A DNA stretch of 20,372 nucleotides from Nitrospirota bacterium (GTDB lineage Bacteria; Nitrospirota; Thermodesulfovibrionia; Thermodesulfovibrionales; Dissulfurispiraceae). The notes beneath the pieces were generated by a model. It was not told the DNA's origin, made no database searches, and saw only the letters and a program-made list of their open reading frames with translations. The stretch spans positions 1-20,372 of the forward strand of contig JACREW010000078.1 of the NCBI GenBank assembly GCA_016212685.1, in the 5' to 3' direction. The position numbers were made by a program, and so were the translations under genes. This document shows, one piece after another, positions 12,009 to 20,337 of the stretch (positions within the stretch are counted from its first letter, which is position 1; every line of letters begins with the position of its first letter).

Positions 12009-14645
12009 TTATTTATGTTTTAGGTCAGGGGAAGGCAGCCCTATGTGATACCCTTGTGCGTAATCGATATCGAGTTTCTTGACACAATCCAGAATATCCT
12101 TATTTTCAACATATTCGGCCACCGTCTTTATATTAAATTCCTTGGCCAGCACCACCATTGTCTGGACAATAGCCATTTCCTTCTTGCTCATTAGCATGCC
12201 CCGTATGAACTCTCCAGATATCTTTACAAAATCTATCGGAAAACGTTTTACATAGTAGAAACACGAAAATCCCGAACCAAACTCGTCTATTGCGAACTTA
12301 AACCCCGAAAACTTAAGATTGTCGATAAATTTCTCAAGCAGGACGATATTCCTCATTGTGTCTTTTTCGGATATCTCGAATACGATCCTGCCGGGGTCTA
12401 TCTCATATTTTTTCGTAAGCTTTATGATATTCGGTATAAATTCGCTCAAAACGAGGGACTTCGATGAAAGGTTAATGAACAGAAGACCGGCGTATCCCTC
12501 ATTATTTATTTTTACAAAAACGTTCTCTAAAAGAATAAGATCGAGTTTGCTTATTGCTCCGAGTTTCTCCGCGATCTCTATGAACTCTCCTGCGTTGAGA
12601 ATGCCCTTTTCGGTCTTTATCCTGCTGAAGACCTCATAACACTCAACCCCGCCCGTTTCCGTGTTCAGCACAGGCTGAAAATAAGGAGCAATCTCTCTCT
12701 GCTCGATAGCGTTAGTAACGATGAGCGTCTTTTCGCTCATCGCCTTGAATGTCTCTATAATGTCCTTTTGCGTAGGAACGGCGATACTGTTTTTACCCTC
12801 TGATTTTGCCTTATACATCATATTATCCGCGAATATGAACAGGTCTTTGGCATTTTCGGCGTGGTCCGGAAATACAGCCATGCCGATGGATATGGTCACC
12901 CTGGCGGATGTTCCGTCAGGCGCCGGGAGCGATAGCCTTCCCATATTCTCCATGATCCTGTTGGCGACAAGGAATGCCTGTTCTTCATCGGCCTCCGGAA
13001 GCACGACAACAAACTCATCTCCGCCGTATCTCGAAAGTATATCGCCCTGCCTCAATGCGTCCCTTGCCTTCAAGGCAAATTCGGATAAGAATTTATCGCC
13101 AAATATGTGGCCGTAAGAGTCATTGATGTTTTTAAAGTTATCGAGGTCTATCACAAGGAGCGAAAATTTATACCTGTGCCTGTCCGACCTGCCTATTTCA
13201 TAACCCAGAAGCTCCCAGAACACGCGTTGGTTGTAAAGGTTTGTGAGGGGGTCCCTCGTGGCGTAAAATTCGAGATCCTTTGTGTATTTGTATATGGCCT
13301 TAATCGAGCCGACAACGTTTAAAAGAGTGGTCAGAATGCCGTCTATTACGAGGGAACGGACAGCGTCCCTCGCTATTTCTGATTGAACGCCTATTCCGAC
13401 CACGCCTCCTATCTGCGGCGTTTCGAGGATGAGGGATTTTGTTTGCAAGTTTATATCCGTTTCATTAAGATCCTGAAGAAATGCCGATGGATCCGCGACA
13501 TTATGTATGATTTTGATCTCGGCCATGCTGAACCTCATGCTGTCTTCGATTTTCCTTTTCACTATATGCTCAAAACGCTCTTTGGTTGTGTCCAGCGGTT
13601 TATTTCTCCAGAATATCTCGAGGTCGTATACTTCCTCTCCAACCTGAAAAATGGAAAACAGGGCATACGCCTCCATTGCCTTGTTTATTTCGAGCAGGAG
13701 ATTCGACACGTGATCCTTCCAGTCCTTTACGACTTCGGATGTTATGATGAACTTTTCGAGAACCTTTATCTCGAATTCGAGAATCTCCCTGTCTATGGCC
13801 ACGTCTTTTATTTTTTGAACGAGCCCCTTTATCTCGCCCAATACCTGATTGAATTCTACAAAACCGGAATACGCATTGCTCAGCGAGAGGGTCGTTAAAT
13901 CTTTCACTTCGTTTATGCTGCTGATCCTATCGTGGAAAAACGTCGTGGAGCGGTTTATCCTTGCATTCAGAAATACGGCAACGGCCCCTGCCATTATAAA
14001 TGGGATAGGCAGCAGGATAAAAAAGAATAAGTTAGCCTTTCTCTTTACTTCATTGATTGCCGGGCTTATATCCTGCTGGACTTTCATCACTCCGAAGACA
14101 TCTCCGGCTCCGGCACGGACATGGCACTTCAGGCACCTGCCCTCCGCCTTAATAGGGTAAATGTTTATAACAATGGGGTCGGCCTTATAAACAACGGCAT
14201 CGCCAGTCCGGAATGCATCCCTGATATTCATGTCCATCTCGGGCTGTTTTATCTTGCCGTAATCCCTTTCTACAGCCTCGCCCCTATACACTTCAACCTT
14301 AAAAGGAAGCCGGCTGTTTGCGCCTTTTACAGATTCGAGGAACACATCGAGTTCATCCCTTGTCCAACCCTCTTCCATGAGCCGGACCATAGAGTTGAAT
14401 ATCTGCTGCGACACGGCATCGGAGACCTCATCGGCATTCTTAATAAAAGAATACTGGTAAAGAGATGATACAATAAGATACGTTGCATTAAAGCTTATGT
14501 ACGACGCTATCAAAACCGCGACGCAGACGAATGATCTTAAACGGAACTGCGTGCTTACCAGTTTCCTGAGAACAGGTATCCTTTCAAGAATATTAAGGAT
14601 ATTTTCGCCTATCTTTTCGGACATCTTAATAATCGCCTCTTTCAT
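12009..14645 (-). CDS. c-haem sensor GGDEF-EAL protein
   Basis: A membrane-bound cyclic-di-GMP enzyme of about 878 residues (numbering here includes a preceding TTG codon). Transmembrane helices at about 39-63 and 206-227 enclose a periplasmic domain with a c-type haem motif CLKCH (172-176) and the following GDVFGVMKVQQDISP. A GAF-like region spans about 260-440. The GGDEF domain has an intact RYGGDEF (540-546) and an I-site RQGD (533-536) exactly five residues before it, so diguanylate cyclase activity with product inhibition is likely. The EAL domain is altered: EAL is EVF (672-674), DDFG is DEFG and KID is KIS, while N726, E in TVAEYVE and AQGY remain; phosphodiesterase activity is doubtful. 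The start ATG is at 14645; a later ATG at 14624 with AGAGG upstream is an alternative. It is the last gene of a three-gene operon. Confidence 0.88.
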   Translation of the reverse strand: MKEAIIKMSEKIGENILNILERIPVLRKLVSTQFRLRSFVCVAVLIASYISFNATYLIVSSLYQYSFIKNADEVSDAVSQQIFNSMVRLMEEGWTRDELDVFLESVKGANSRLPFKVEVYRGEAVERDYGKIKQPEMDMNIRDAFRTGDAVVYKADPIVINIYPIKAEGRCLKCHVRAGAGDVFGVMKVQQDISPAINEVKRKANLFFFILLPIPFIMAGAVAVFLNARINRSTTFFHDRISSINEVKDLTTLSLSNAYSGFVEFNQVLGEIKGLVQKIKDVAIDREILEFEIKVLEKFIITSEVVKDWKDHVSNLLLEINKAMEAYALFSIFQVGEEVYDLEIFWRNKPLDTTKERFEHIVKRKIEDSMRFSMAEIKIIHNVADPSAFLQDLNETDINLQTKSLILETPQIGGVVGIGVQSEIARDAVRSLVIDGILTTLLNVVGSIKAIYKYTKDLEFYATRDPLTNLYNQRVFWELLGYEIGRSDRHRYKFSLLVIDLDNFKNINDSYGHIFGDKFLSEFALKARDALRQGDILSRYGGDEFVVVLPEADEEQAFLVANRIMENMGRLSLPAPDGTSARVTISIGMAVFPDHAENAKDLFIFADNMMYKAKSEGKNSIAVPTQKDIIETFKAMSEKTLIVTNAIEQREIAPYFQPVLNTETGGVECYEVFSRIKTEKGILNAGEFIEIAEKLGAISKLDLILLENVFVKINNEGYAGLLFINLSSKSLVLSEFIPNIIKLTKKYEIDPGRIVFEISEKDTMRNIVLLEKFIDNLKFSGFKFAIDEFGSGFSCFYYVKRFPIDFVKISGEFIRGMLMSKKEMAIVQTMVVLAKEFNIKTVAEYVENKDILDCVKKLDIDYAQGYHIGLPSPDLKHK

Positions 14646-14651
14646 CAAGTT

Positions 14652-16433
14652 TTATATCAACGCCTCCGGCATATTTGCCGCTATAACCCTGTTTCTTCCG
14701 GTATTTTTAGCCGCATACAGGGCGTCATCCGCAGCGCGTATTATCTTCTCAAACGTGTCTCCGTCTTCGGGATACATGGAAACCCCTATGCTTATCGTTA
14801 TCTTTCCGCCAGGCTGTGCTTCCGCCCTCGGAAATTTGTGGCCATCCGCTCCGCACCTTATCCTCTCGGCTATCGTGATAGTTTCTTCTTTATCTGTCTC
14901 GGGAAGCAATACGATGAATTCTTCGCCGCCGTACCTGCCTACCGCATCTGTATCTCTGAGGTTGTCGCTTATCATATCCGCTATCATTTTCAAAAGTATG
15001 TCCCCCTGAAAGTGGCCGTTAGTGTCGTTATACTGTTTGAAGTGGTCTACGTCCAGCATCATTAGCCCGAAGTTCTTTTTGTATCTATGCGCCCTCTGTA
15101 TTTCGGCATTGAGTTGTTTCAGCAATGTCCGTCTGTTTTTTACAAGAGTGAGGCCGTCTATCTCCGATAGTTCGAGGGTTTTTTCATAGAGTTTGGCGTT
15201 GGATACGGCAAGGCTTGCAGCGTCAATCAGTCTCATGCAGGCGTCGATGTCGATCATGGATTGCAGTTTTGACTTTCTGGTCGTGTCCATGACGAATATG
15301 CCCACAGGCACGAACATATCGCAATCAAGGCATTCTTTGAGTTTCTCCGTTATGTTCCTCATTATCCGGCCGTGACAATGCGTTCCGGATATGTGCCAGC
15401 ACCTCCTGTCTTCAGAGCCATAGGCGGCGCAGTCAATGTCATCCGGACAATGGAAGAATTCATAGCATTTTGCGGTAAATGCCCCCCGCAGAGGCAGAAC
15501 TGCTATTTCTTTAGGGTTGTCCAATTTTTTGATCACCCTGTATTCGTATTCGGAGGTGATGCCTGTGATTTCAAGGATGTGGGCTTCGCAGGATAATAAT
15601 GTGTCGGTGAATGCGTTTTTATCGGCAAGGGGGATAATCAGCTCATGGTTCATGGCTGCCGGCCATTGTTTATCGCCTTGAGCTATAAACGATGAGCTAT
15701 CGGCTACAAGGGCTAATTTGCTTTTGTTAAGGGGGATGTATTTTATATTTTTGCTGTCGGAGAGAGTCTGCAACTCTTCTTTCACCGTCTCTATGACGTC
15801 GCTTATGACTATTGAGGAGCGAAGTTTCTCTGATAAGATGTATAGTCTCCTTATCTCTTCCTGTTTCTTGTATAGCTTGTCGGATAGATATGTTATGAAG
15901 TAGGCCGTCAATAGCAGGGTGCTGGCAAACACTCCGCCGTATGCCGCTATGACCGATAGGTCGGAAAATAACATGGGTTCGTTCCTGAATATTGTAAAAT
16001 GGGGCAGTATTCCGAAGTGCTTCAATCCGACTATGGATGTAGGAAGCACTATGGCTAATACGGCAAACCGGTATGTCCAGATGCTCGGCAGAAGTATGCC
16101 GCTGATGACTATATGAAATATATAGTAGTATAAAAAGGGGCTGTCGCAGCCGCCTGAAAAGTATATTGCCCCGGCTAATACTAAAAAGTCGAGGCTTATC
16201 TGCTCTATTGCGTTTTTCTGCAAGTCCTTTGTCTGTGCCTTAAGCTTTAGTTGAAAATAGGTGTTGTATATTGCGACAAGCCCGAGTATGATGTAAACCG
16301 GTATCAACGAAAAGGTCAGTCCGGCTATCTCGCGCACCAAATGCGTAACTACTAATACGCTTACGCACCCGGTCCACCTGAGTTTGATCAGCCACTGCAG
16401 CCGCTCCTTTATTTCGCTCTGTTCGTAGGTCAT
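14652..16433 (-). CDS. Diguanylate cyclase with RegB-like membrane domain and two-CW-type cysteine cluster
   Basis: 593 residues. About six transmembrane helices occupy 20-185; between the third and fourth lies SGGCDSPFLYYYIF (93-106), which parallels the GGxxNPF quinone-binding motif of RegB/PrrB kinases with N changed to S. A GAF-like soluble region (about 205-410) contains a cysteine cluster: C323, C329, C335, C345 (CW), C353, C368 and C371, in the pattern CYEFFHCP...CAAYG...CWHISGTHC...CLDC, as in two-CW domains. The C-terminal GGDEF domain has RYGGEEF (500-506) and an I-site RDTD (493-496), so it should make cyclic-di-GMP. The ATG overlaps the chemoreceptor stop (ATGA), and the next gene starts six bases after its own stop. 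It probably senses quinone or redox state. Confidence 0.88.
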   Translation of the reverse strand: MTYEQSEIKERLQWLIKLRWTGCVSVLVVTHLVREIAGLTFSLIPVYIILGLVAIYNTYFQLKLKAQTKDLQKNAIEQISLDFLVLAGAIYFSGGCDSPFLYYYIFHIVISGILLPSIWTYRFAVLAIVLPTSIVGLKHFGILPHFTIFRNEPMLFSDLSVIAAYGGVFASTLLLTAYFITYLSDKLYKKQEEIRRLYILSEKLRSSIVISDVIETVKEELQTLSDSKNIKYIPLNKSKLALVADSSSFIAQGDKQWPAAMNHELIIPLADKNAFTDTLLSCEAHILEITGITSEYEYRVIKKLDNPKEIAVLPLRGAFTAKCYEFFHCPDDIDCAAYGSEDRRCWHISGTHCHGRIMRNITEKLKECLDCDMFVPVGIFVMDTTRKSKLQSMIDIDACMRLIDAASLAVSNAKLYEKTLELSEIDGLTLVKNRRTLLKQLNAEIQRAHRYKKNFGLMMLDVDHFKQYNDTNGHFQGDILLKMIADMISDNLRDTDAVGRYGGEEFIVLLPETDKEETITIAERIRCGADGHKFPRAEAQPGGKITISIGVSMYPEDGDTFEKIIRAADDALYAAKNTGRNRVIAANMPEALI

Positions 16434-18028
16434 GGGGTAATCTTAAACCCTGCCGTCGAATTCCTTAGTTCCGTTGAGATATTAGCCAACGCGTTTACCT
16501 GTTTCATTACATCCTCCGACATCCTCTCCATATCCTTCGATATGGCCGAAGTCTTTTCTATGTTGTTCGCGACTTCTTCGGAAGCGGCGGATTGCTGGTC
16601 AACGGCGGTAGCTATCTGGGTTATCTGATCACGCACCTTCTGGACGGATTCGACTATGGTATCCAGCACATTGCTGAGATTTCTTATATGCCCTGTTGCC
16701 TTTGTAACCTCTTTCGACGCCTCTCCCATAGACTTTGTCGTCTGAACTGATTCCGACTGAATGGCGTGTATCTTATCAGATATTTCGGCGGTAGCCTTAA
16801 TAGTTCTTTCCGCAAGCTTCCTTACCTCGTCCGCGACAACCGCAAAACCCCTTCCCTGCTCTCCCGCCCTCGCCGCTTCAATGGCGGCGTTCAGCGCAAG
16901 GAGGTTTGTCTGGTCGGCTATGTCCTTAATAACGGTTACTATATCCCCTATCTCGGAAGCGCGCTTATTGAGCTTTTCGACCATCGTAGAAAGCTCTATC
17001 GTCGATGTGTAAACATTATTTACCGTTGCAACCGTTATATCTGTAACCTTTTTCCCGCTGTCTGCTATATCCATTGCATCCGCCGATGTCTCGGATGCTA
17101 CAGACGCATTTTTTGCTATGTCCGTTATTGTCTGGCTCATCTCCTCGGCCGCAGTAGCTATCTGATGCGCCTGACCCGACTGGTTCCGCGCCCCATCAGC
17201 GGTTTTTTGCGACCTTTCCCTTAAAATGTCCACCGACGATACTACATTGTTGGATGAGCCGAGTATGTTGTTTATCATATTACCGAATGACTGGACCATC
17301 CTGTTCATATCTCCGGCGAGCATGCCTATCTCGTCTTTGTTCTCCGCTTCTATGCTTACCCTCAAATCCCCGTTGGTTATTTCATCCACTCTTTTTTTAA
17401 GCGTGAATAACGGTTTAAGCGCCGTCCCTACCAGCAAGGTTATACCCGCCGCAACAGATAGTATGCCCATCAGTCCGAGACCAAAATAGAGGTTGCGCGA
17501 GTTCCTTATCATGCCTAAAGACTCTGTGAGAGGCACTTTTATGCTTATGGCGCCTAAAACAGTTCCTTCTTTCACGTTGTGGCAGGAAAGACAGTTCTTG
17601 CCCATGAAGTTCGACTTCGCTATATACGGGTACACGCCCCTGATGTGTTCGCCTTCAACAACTATCCGCTCGCTGCCTTTTTCTATCACCGCTTTCTCGA
17701 TGTCATCTTTTGCATATTCGTTCTCTGCGCCCTTTCCGTAATCTTTATCGAGGGCATCCGTCCTTATAATCCTTACGTCGACTATATGCGTCATCTGTTC
17801 TAAGAAGGGCCCCTTTGCATCCTTGATATTGCCTGTCAGCATCATTGTGGTAAGGGTATTCAATATAGTGTCCCTATAGCCCTCAAGGGTCGAATGCCGG
17901 ACTTCGGCTATTACGATACGTTTAGTGTTGATTGTCGTCACAAAAACGGTAATTATGATTCCGGCCGCTACCATGATTATCATAGGAACGGCTACTTTCC
18001 ATTTTAAAGACAGGTCTCTAATGCTCAT
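16430..18028 (-). CDS. Methyl-accepting chemotaxis protein with periplasmic c-haem domain
   Basis: 532 residues: TM1 (about 12-32), a periplasmic domain with the c-type haem site CLSCH (146-150) followed by VKEGTVLGAISIKVPL, TM2 (about 181-202), a HAMP domain (about 203-258), and a signalling coiled coil with the conserved tip DQTNLLALNAAIEAARAGEQGRGFAVVADEVRKLAERT. The sensor domain looks homologous to that of the GGDEF-EAL protein two genes downstream: both have DYGK, a VYPI/IYPI stretch, the CxxCH site and a GxVxGxxxI/V tail in the same order. A covalently bound haem would let the receptor report redox potential or a gas/oxyanion ligand to the CheA pathway. No CheR-tethering pentapeptide is present. 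SD GGAGG lies about nine bases before the ATG. Confidence 0.92.
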   Translation of the reverse strand: MSIRDLSLKWKVAVPMIIMVAAGIIITVFVTTINTKRIVIAEVRHSTLEGYRDTILNTLTTMMLTGNIKDAKGPFLEQMTHIVDVRIIRTDALDKDYGKGAENEYAKDDIEKAVIEKGSERIVVEGEHIRGVYPYIAKSNFMGKNCLSCHNVKEGTVLGAISIKVPLTESLGMIRNSRNLYFGLGLMGILSVAAGITLLVGTALKPLFTLKKRVDEITNGDLRVSIEAENKDEIGMLAGDMNRMVQSFGNMINNILGSSNNVVSSVDILRERSQKTADGARNQSGQAHQIATAAEEMSQTITDIAKNASVASETSADAMDIADSGKKVTDITVATVNNVYTSTIELSTMVEKLNKRASEIGDIVTVIKDIADQTNLLALNAAIEAARAGEQGRGFAVVADEVRKLAERTIKATAEISDKIHAIQSESVQTTKSMGEASKEVTKATGHIRNLSNVLDTIVESVQKVRDQITQIATAVDQQSAASEEVANNIEKTSAISKDMERMSEDVMKQVNALANISTELRNSTAGFKITP

Positions 18029-18109
18029 TGCCTCACCCTCCTTTCGGCAATACGGTATATAAGATATGTTTATTCAAGGATAAATGTTTTATATGAAAAA
18101 TATCAAGAA

Positions 18110-19489
18110 TTACCCGATTCCGTAGATGTTCATCTTCTCCCATAGGGTCTTTCTGCTTATGCCGAGCATCCCGGCTGCCCTTGTCTTATTGCCGTTCGTG
18201 GCCTTAAGTATTCTGATAATATATTCCTTTTCGGCCTCTGCCGCCACATTGGAAAGGGAAAGGCGTCGCGCGTCGTCGGGCCTCTTAAAGATAAAAGAAG
18301 GCAGATCATCCTTCCCGATTATGTCGGATGCAGAAAGCGTCGCGCACCGTTCGATAATGTTTTCGAGTTCCCTGACATTGCCGGGGTAATCATACTGTAG
18401 CAGATAATCCAACGCCTCTTTCGAGAAACGCATATTCCTCGACAGCTTGCTTCCGCACTTCGAGAGGAAAAAATCGATAAGATACGGGATGTCTTCCCTG
18501 CGGTCTCTTAAAGAAGGCAGGGTTACGGGTATTACGTTAAGCCGGTAATACAGGTCGTCCCTGAAACGCCCTTTCTTTACCTCTTCTTCGAGGTTCTTGT
18601 TCGTTGCCGCTATTATGCGCACGTCCGCGCCGAGGGTTTCCGTTCCTCCCACCCGTTCGAATGTCCTTTCCTGAATCACCCTTAATATTTTCGATTGTGT
18701 CGAATGCGGCAGGTCTCCGATCTCATCTAAAAAAATAGTTCCGCCGTCAGCGAGTTCGAACCTGCCGGGCTTCCTGCGTATGGCGCCGGTAAACGCCCCC
18801 TTCTCATGCCCGAACAGTTCGCTCTCTATGAGCCCCTCCGGCAGCGCGGCGCAGTTGACTTTAATTAAAGGCTTGTCTTTTCTTATACTCTGATAGTGAA
18901 TTGTTGTTGCTATTAGCTCTTTCCCTGTGCCGCTTTCCCCCATTATAAGAACCGTGGAATCCGACGCCGAAACCTTTTCCGTGAGCGAAAAAACCTTCTT
19001 CATTTCCTGGCTCTCGCCGATTATATTAGGGAAACAGTAACACCTTCCAAGATCCTTTTTAAGCCTGATGTTTTCTTCCCTCAGCCTTTTTACGTCGAGC
19101 GCCCGTTCTATGAGCAGCAGGAATTCGTCCAGAGAAAAGGGCTTTGTTATATAATCGAACGCGCCGAGCCTCATGGCCTCGACTGCGTCTTTTATGGTGC
19201 CGAAGGCGGTCATTACGATTACCTGCGCGTCGTTCGCCCGTGTTATCTCGCTGAGAATGCTGAGTCCGTCTATATCCGGCAGCCTGACGTCGGTGATCAC
19301 GAGGTCGAATGAGTTTTTCTTCATCTCCTGCAATGCCTCTGTCCCAGTCTCGAATGAAATGACTTCATAGCCTGCGGATTTGAGGGCGTCCTCGAGGGTT
19401 ACCCTCATCAGTTTCTCGTCTTCGATTAAGAGAATGGTTTCTTTCACCTTGAAAATGCCTCTTTCACCCTCCCCTTCATCCCCTCCCAT
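18110..19489 (-). CDS. NtrC-family sigma-54-dependent response regulator
   Basis: Order: receiver domain with phosphoacceptor Asp68 in VITDVRLPDIDG and Lys117 (numbered from the TTG one codon upstream of 19489); AAA+ domain with Walker A GESGTGKE (185-192), sigma-54 loop GAFTGA (232-237), Walker B IFLDEIGD and RDRREDIPYL; and a Fis-type helix-turn-helix NKTRAAGMLGISRKTLWEKM at the C-terminus. It activates sigma-54 promoters when phosphorylated. It overlaps the kinase stop (TGATG), so the two form a two-component pair. The first 14 residues (GGDEGEGERG) come from a dispersed repeat; the natural start may be GTG at 19447, giving VKETILLIEDE. The target genes are not known; arrA and the downstream sensory operon are candidates by position only. 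Confidence 0.92.
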   Translation of the reverse strand: MGGDEGEGERGIFKVKETILLIEDEKLMRVTLEDALKSAGYEVISFETGTEALQEMKKNSFDLVITDVRLPDIDGLSILSEITRANDAQVIVMTAFGTIKDAVEAMRLGAFDYITKPFSLDEFLLLIERALDVKRLREENIRLKKDLGRCYCFPNIIGESQEMKKVFSLTEKVSASDSTVLIMGESGTGKELIATTIHYQSIRKDKPLIKVNCAALPEGLIESELFGHEKGAFTGAIRRKPGRFELADGGTIFLDEIGDLPHSTQSKILRVIQERTFERVGGTETLGADVRIIAATNKNLEEEVKKGRFRDDLYYRLNVIPVTLPSLRDRREDIPYLIDFFLSKCGSKLSRNMRFSKEALDYLLQYDYPGNVRELENIIERCATLSASDIIGKDDLPSFIFKRPDDARRLSLSNVAAEAEKEYIIRILKATNGNKTRAAGMLGISRKTLWEKMNIYGIG

Positions 19490-19500
19490 CAAGGGCGGGG
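19464..19500. repeat. Dispersed-type GC-rich repeat, unit A
   Basis: On the minus strand this reads CCCCGCCCTTGATGGGAGGG and continues GATGAAGGGGAGGGTGAAAG. It matches a common bacterial interspersed repeat style and supplies the kinase stop codon and the first codons of the response-regulator frame. Confidence 0.5.
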
Positions 19501-20325
19501 AAAACTTAACTCCCCCTCGCCCCCTCTTAATTTAAGAGGGGGATGGGGGGCGTTAACCCTCTCCCCTTGCGGGAGAGGGTTAGGGAGAGGGGTTAATTTT
19601 GCATCTACCGGGAAACTCATTACAAATGTGCTGCCCTTTCCCACCTCGCTTTCGACGAGGATTTCACCGTTATAATTCCTGATTATCTCATAACTCAGCC
19701 AGAGGCCGAGACCCGTTCCCTCTCCTGGAGGTTTCGTTGTAAAAAACGGATCGAATATTTTACCGAGATGTTCATGGGCAATGCCAATGCCTGTGTCCAT
19801 TATATCTATTTTGATCTTCGAATCCTTCCCGTAACCTCTAACCTTCAGAATTCCTCCATCCTTCATTGCATGAATAGCGTTTATGAAGAGATTAAGGATT
19901 ATCTGATGAAAATCATGCGGGTCAATAAAAATACTGAGGCCGTCGCTTATTTCATTAATAAACCGGATATTGTCTTTTTTGACCTTATACTCAACAAGGG
20001 AATAAGCCTCTCTTACATAATCTTTAATGTTAATAACAATAGGCTTGTGCTCGCCTTTTCTTGAAGTCCATAAAAGTTTGCTCACTATGTTCTCTATCCT
20101 CTCCAATCCCTCTCCGATAATGCCCAGATATTTCTCCCTTAAAACAGGATCGCCGCCATTCTGTTTCAAAAAATAGTGGCAGTTAAAAAGCGCTCCGAGC
20201 GGATTATTTATCTCATGGGCAACTCCTGCTGCTAATATTCCCATTGATGCAAGCTTTTCGGACTGCACCATCTTCTCATGGGTCTTTTTCAACTCTTCGT
20301 TTGCCTGCTTTATTCTTTCTATCAT
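19489..20325 (-). CDS. Sensor histidine kinase, C-terminal part (HisKA-HATPase)
   Basis: From the ATG at 20325: a helical linker (QANEELKKTHEKMVQSEKLASMG), phospho-acceptor His37 in AAGVAHEINNPLG, N box HQIILNLFINAIHAM (140-154), G1 DTGIGI, F box FDPFFTTK and G2 GEGTGLGLWLS, ending near FVMSFPV (about 240). It phosphorylates a partner regulator, presumably the NtrC-type protein encoded by the overlapping next gene. It is not intact: the preceding frame continues as the end of a HAMP domain but has a TAG four codons before this ATG (20338-20340), and no Shine-Dalgarno sequence precedes the ATG. The last 36 residues (LTPLPNPLPQGER onwards) are translated repeat. It may be a disrupted gene, a split kinase restarted internally, or a sequencing error. 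Confidence 0.8.
   Translation of the reverse strand: MIERIKQANEELKKTHEKMVQSEKLASMGILAAGVAHEINNPLGALFNCHYFLKQNGGDPVLREKYLGIIGEGLERIENIVSKLLWTSRKGEHKPIVINIKDYVREAYSLVEYKVKKDNIRFINEISDGLSIFIDPHDFHQIILNLFINAIHAMKDGGILKVRGYGKDSKIKIDIMDTGIGIAHEHLGKIFDPFFTTKPPGEGTGLGLWLSYEIIRNYNGEILVESEVGKGSTFVMSFPVDAKLTPLPNPLPQGERVNAPHPPLKLRGGEGELSFPRP
19520..19542. repeat. Palindromic repeat, unit B
   Basis: Perfect 11-base arms CCCCCTCTTAA / TTAAGAGGGGG around a single T. It lies within the repeat-derived C-terminus of the kinase frame (PPLKLRGGEGE). Confidence 0.7.
19557..19596. repeat. Palindromic repeat, unit C
   Basis: CCCTCTCCC (19557-19565) and GGGAGAGGG (19571-19579) with loop CTTGC, followed by TTAGGGAGAGGGG, which can pair with the same left arm. 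This is the widely seen repeat that translates as PLPNPLPQGER, and it does so here in the kinase frame. Confidence 0.7.
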
Positions 20326-20337
20326 ATTATTGAATCT

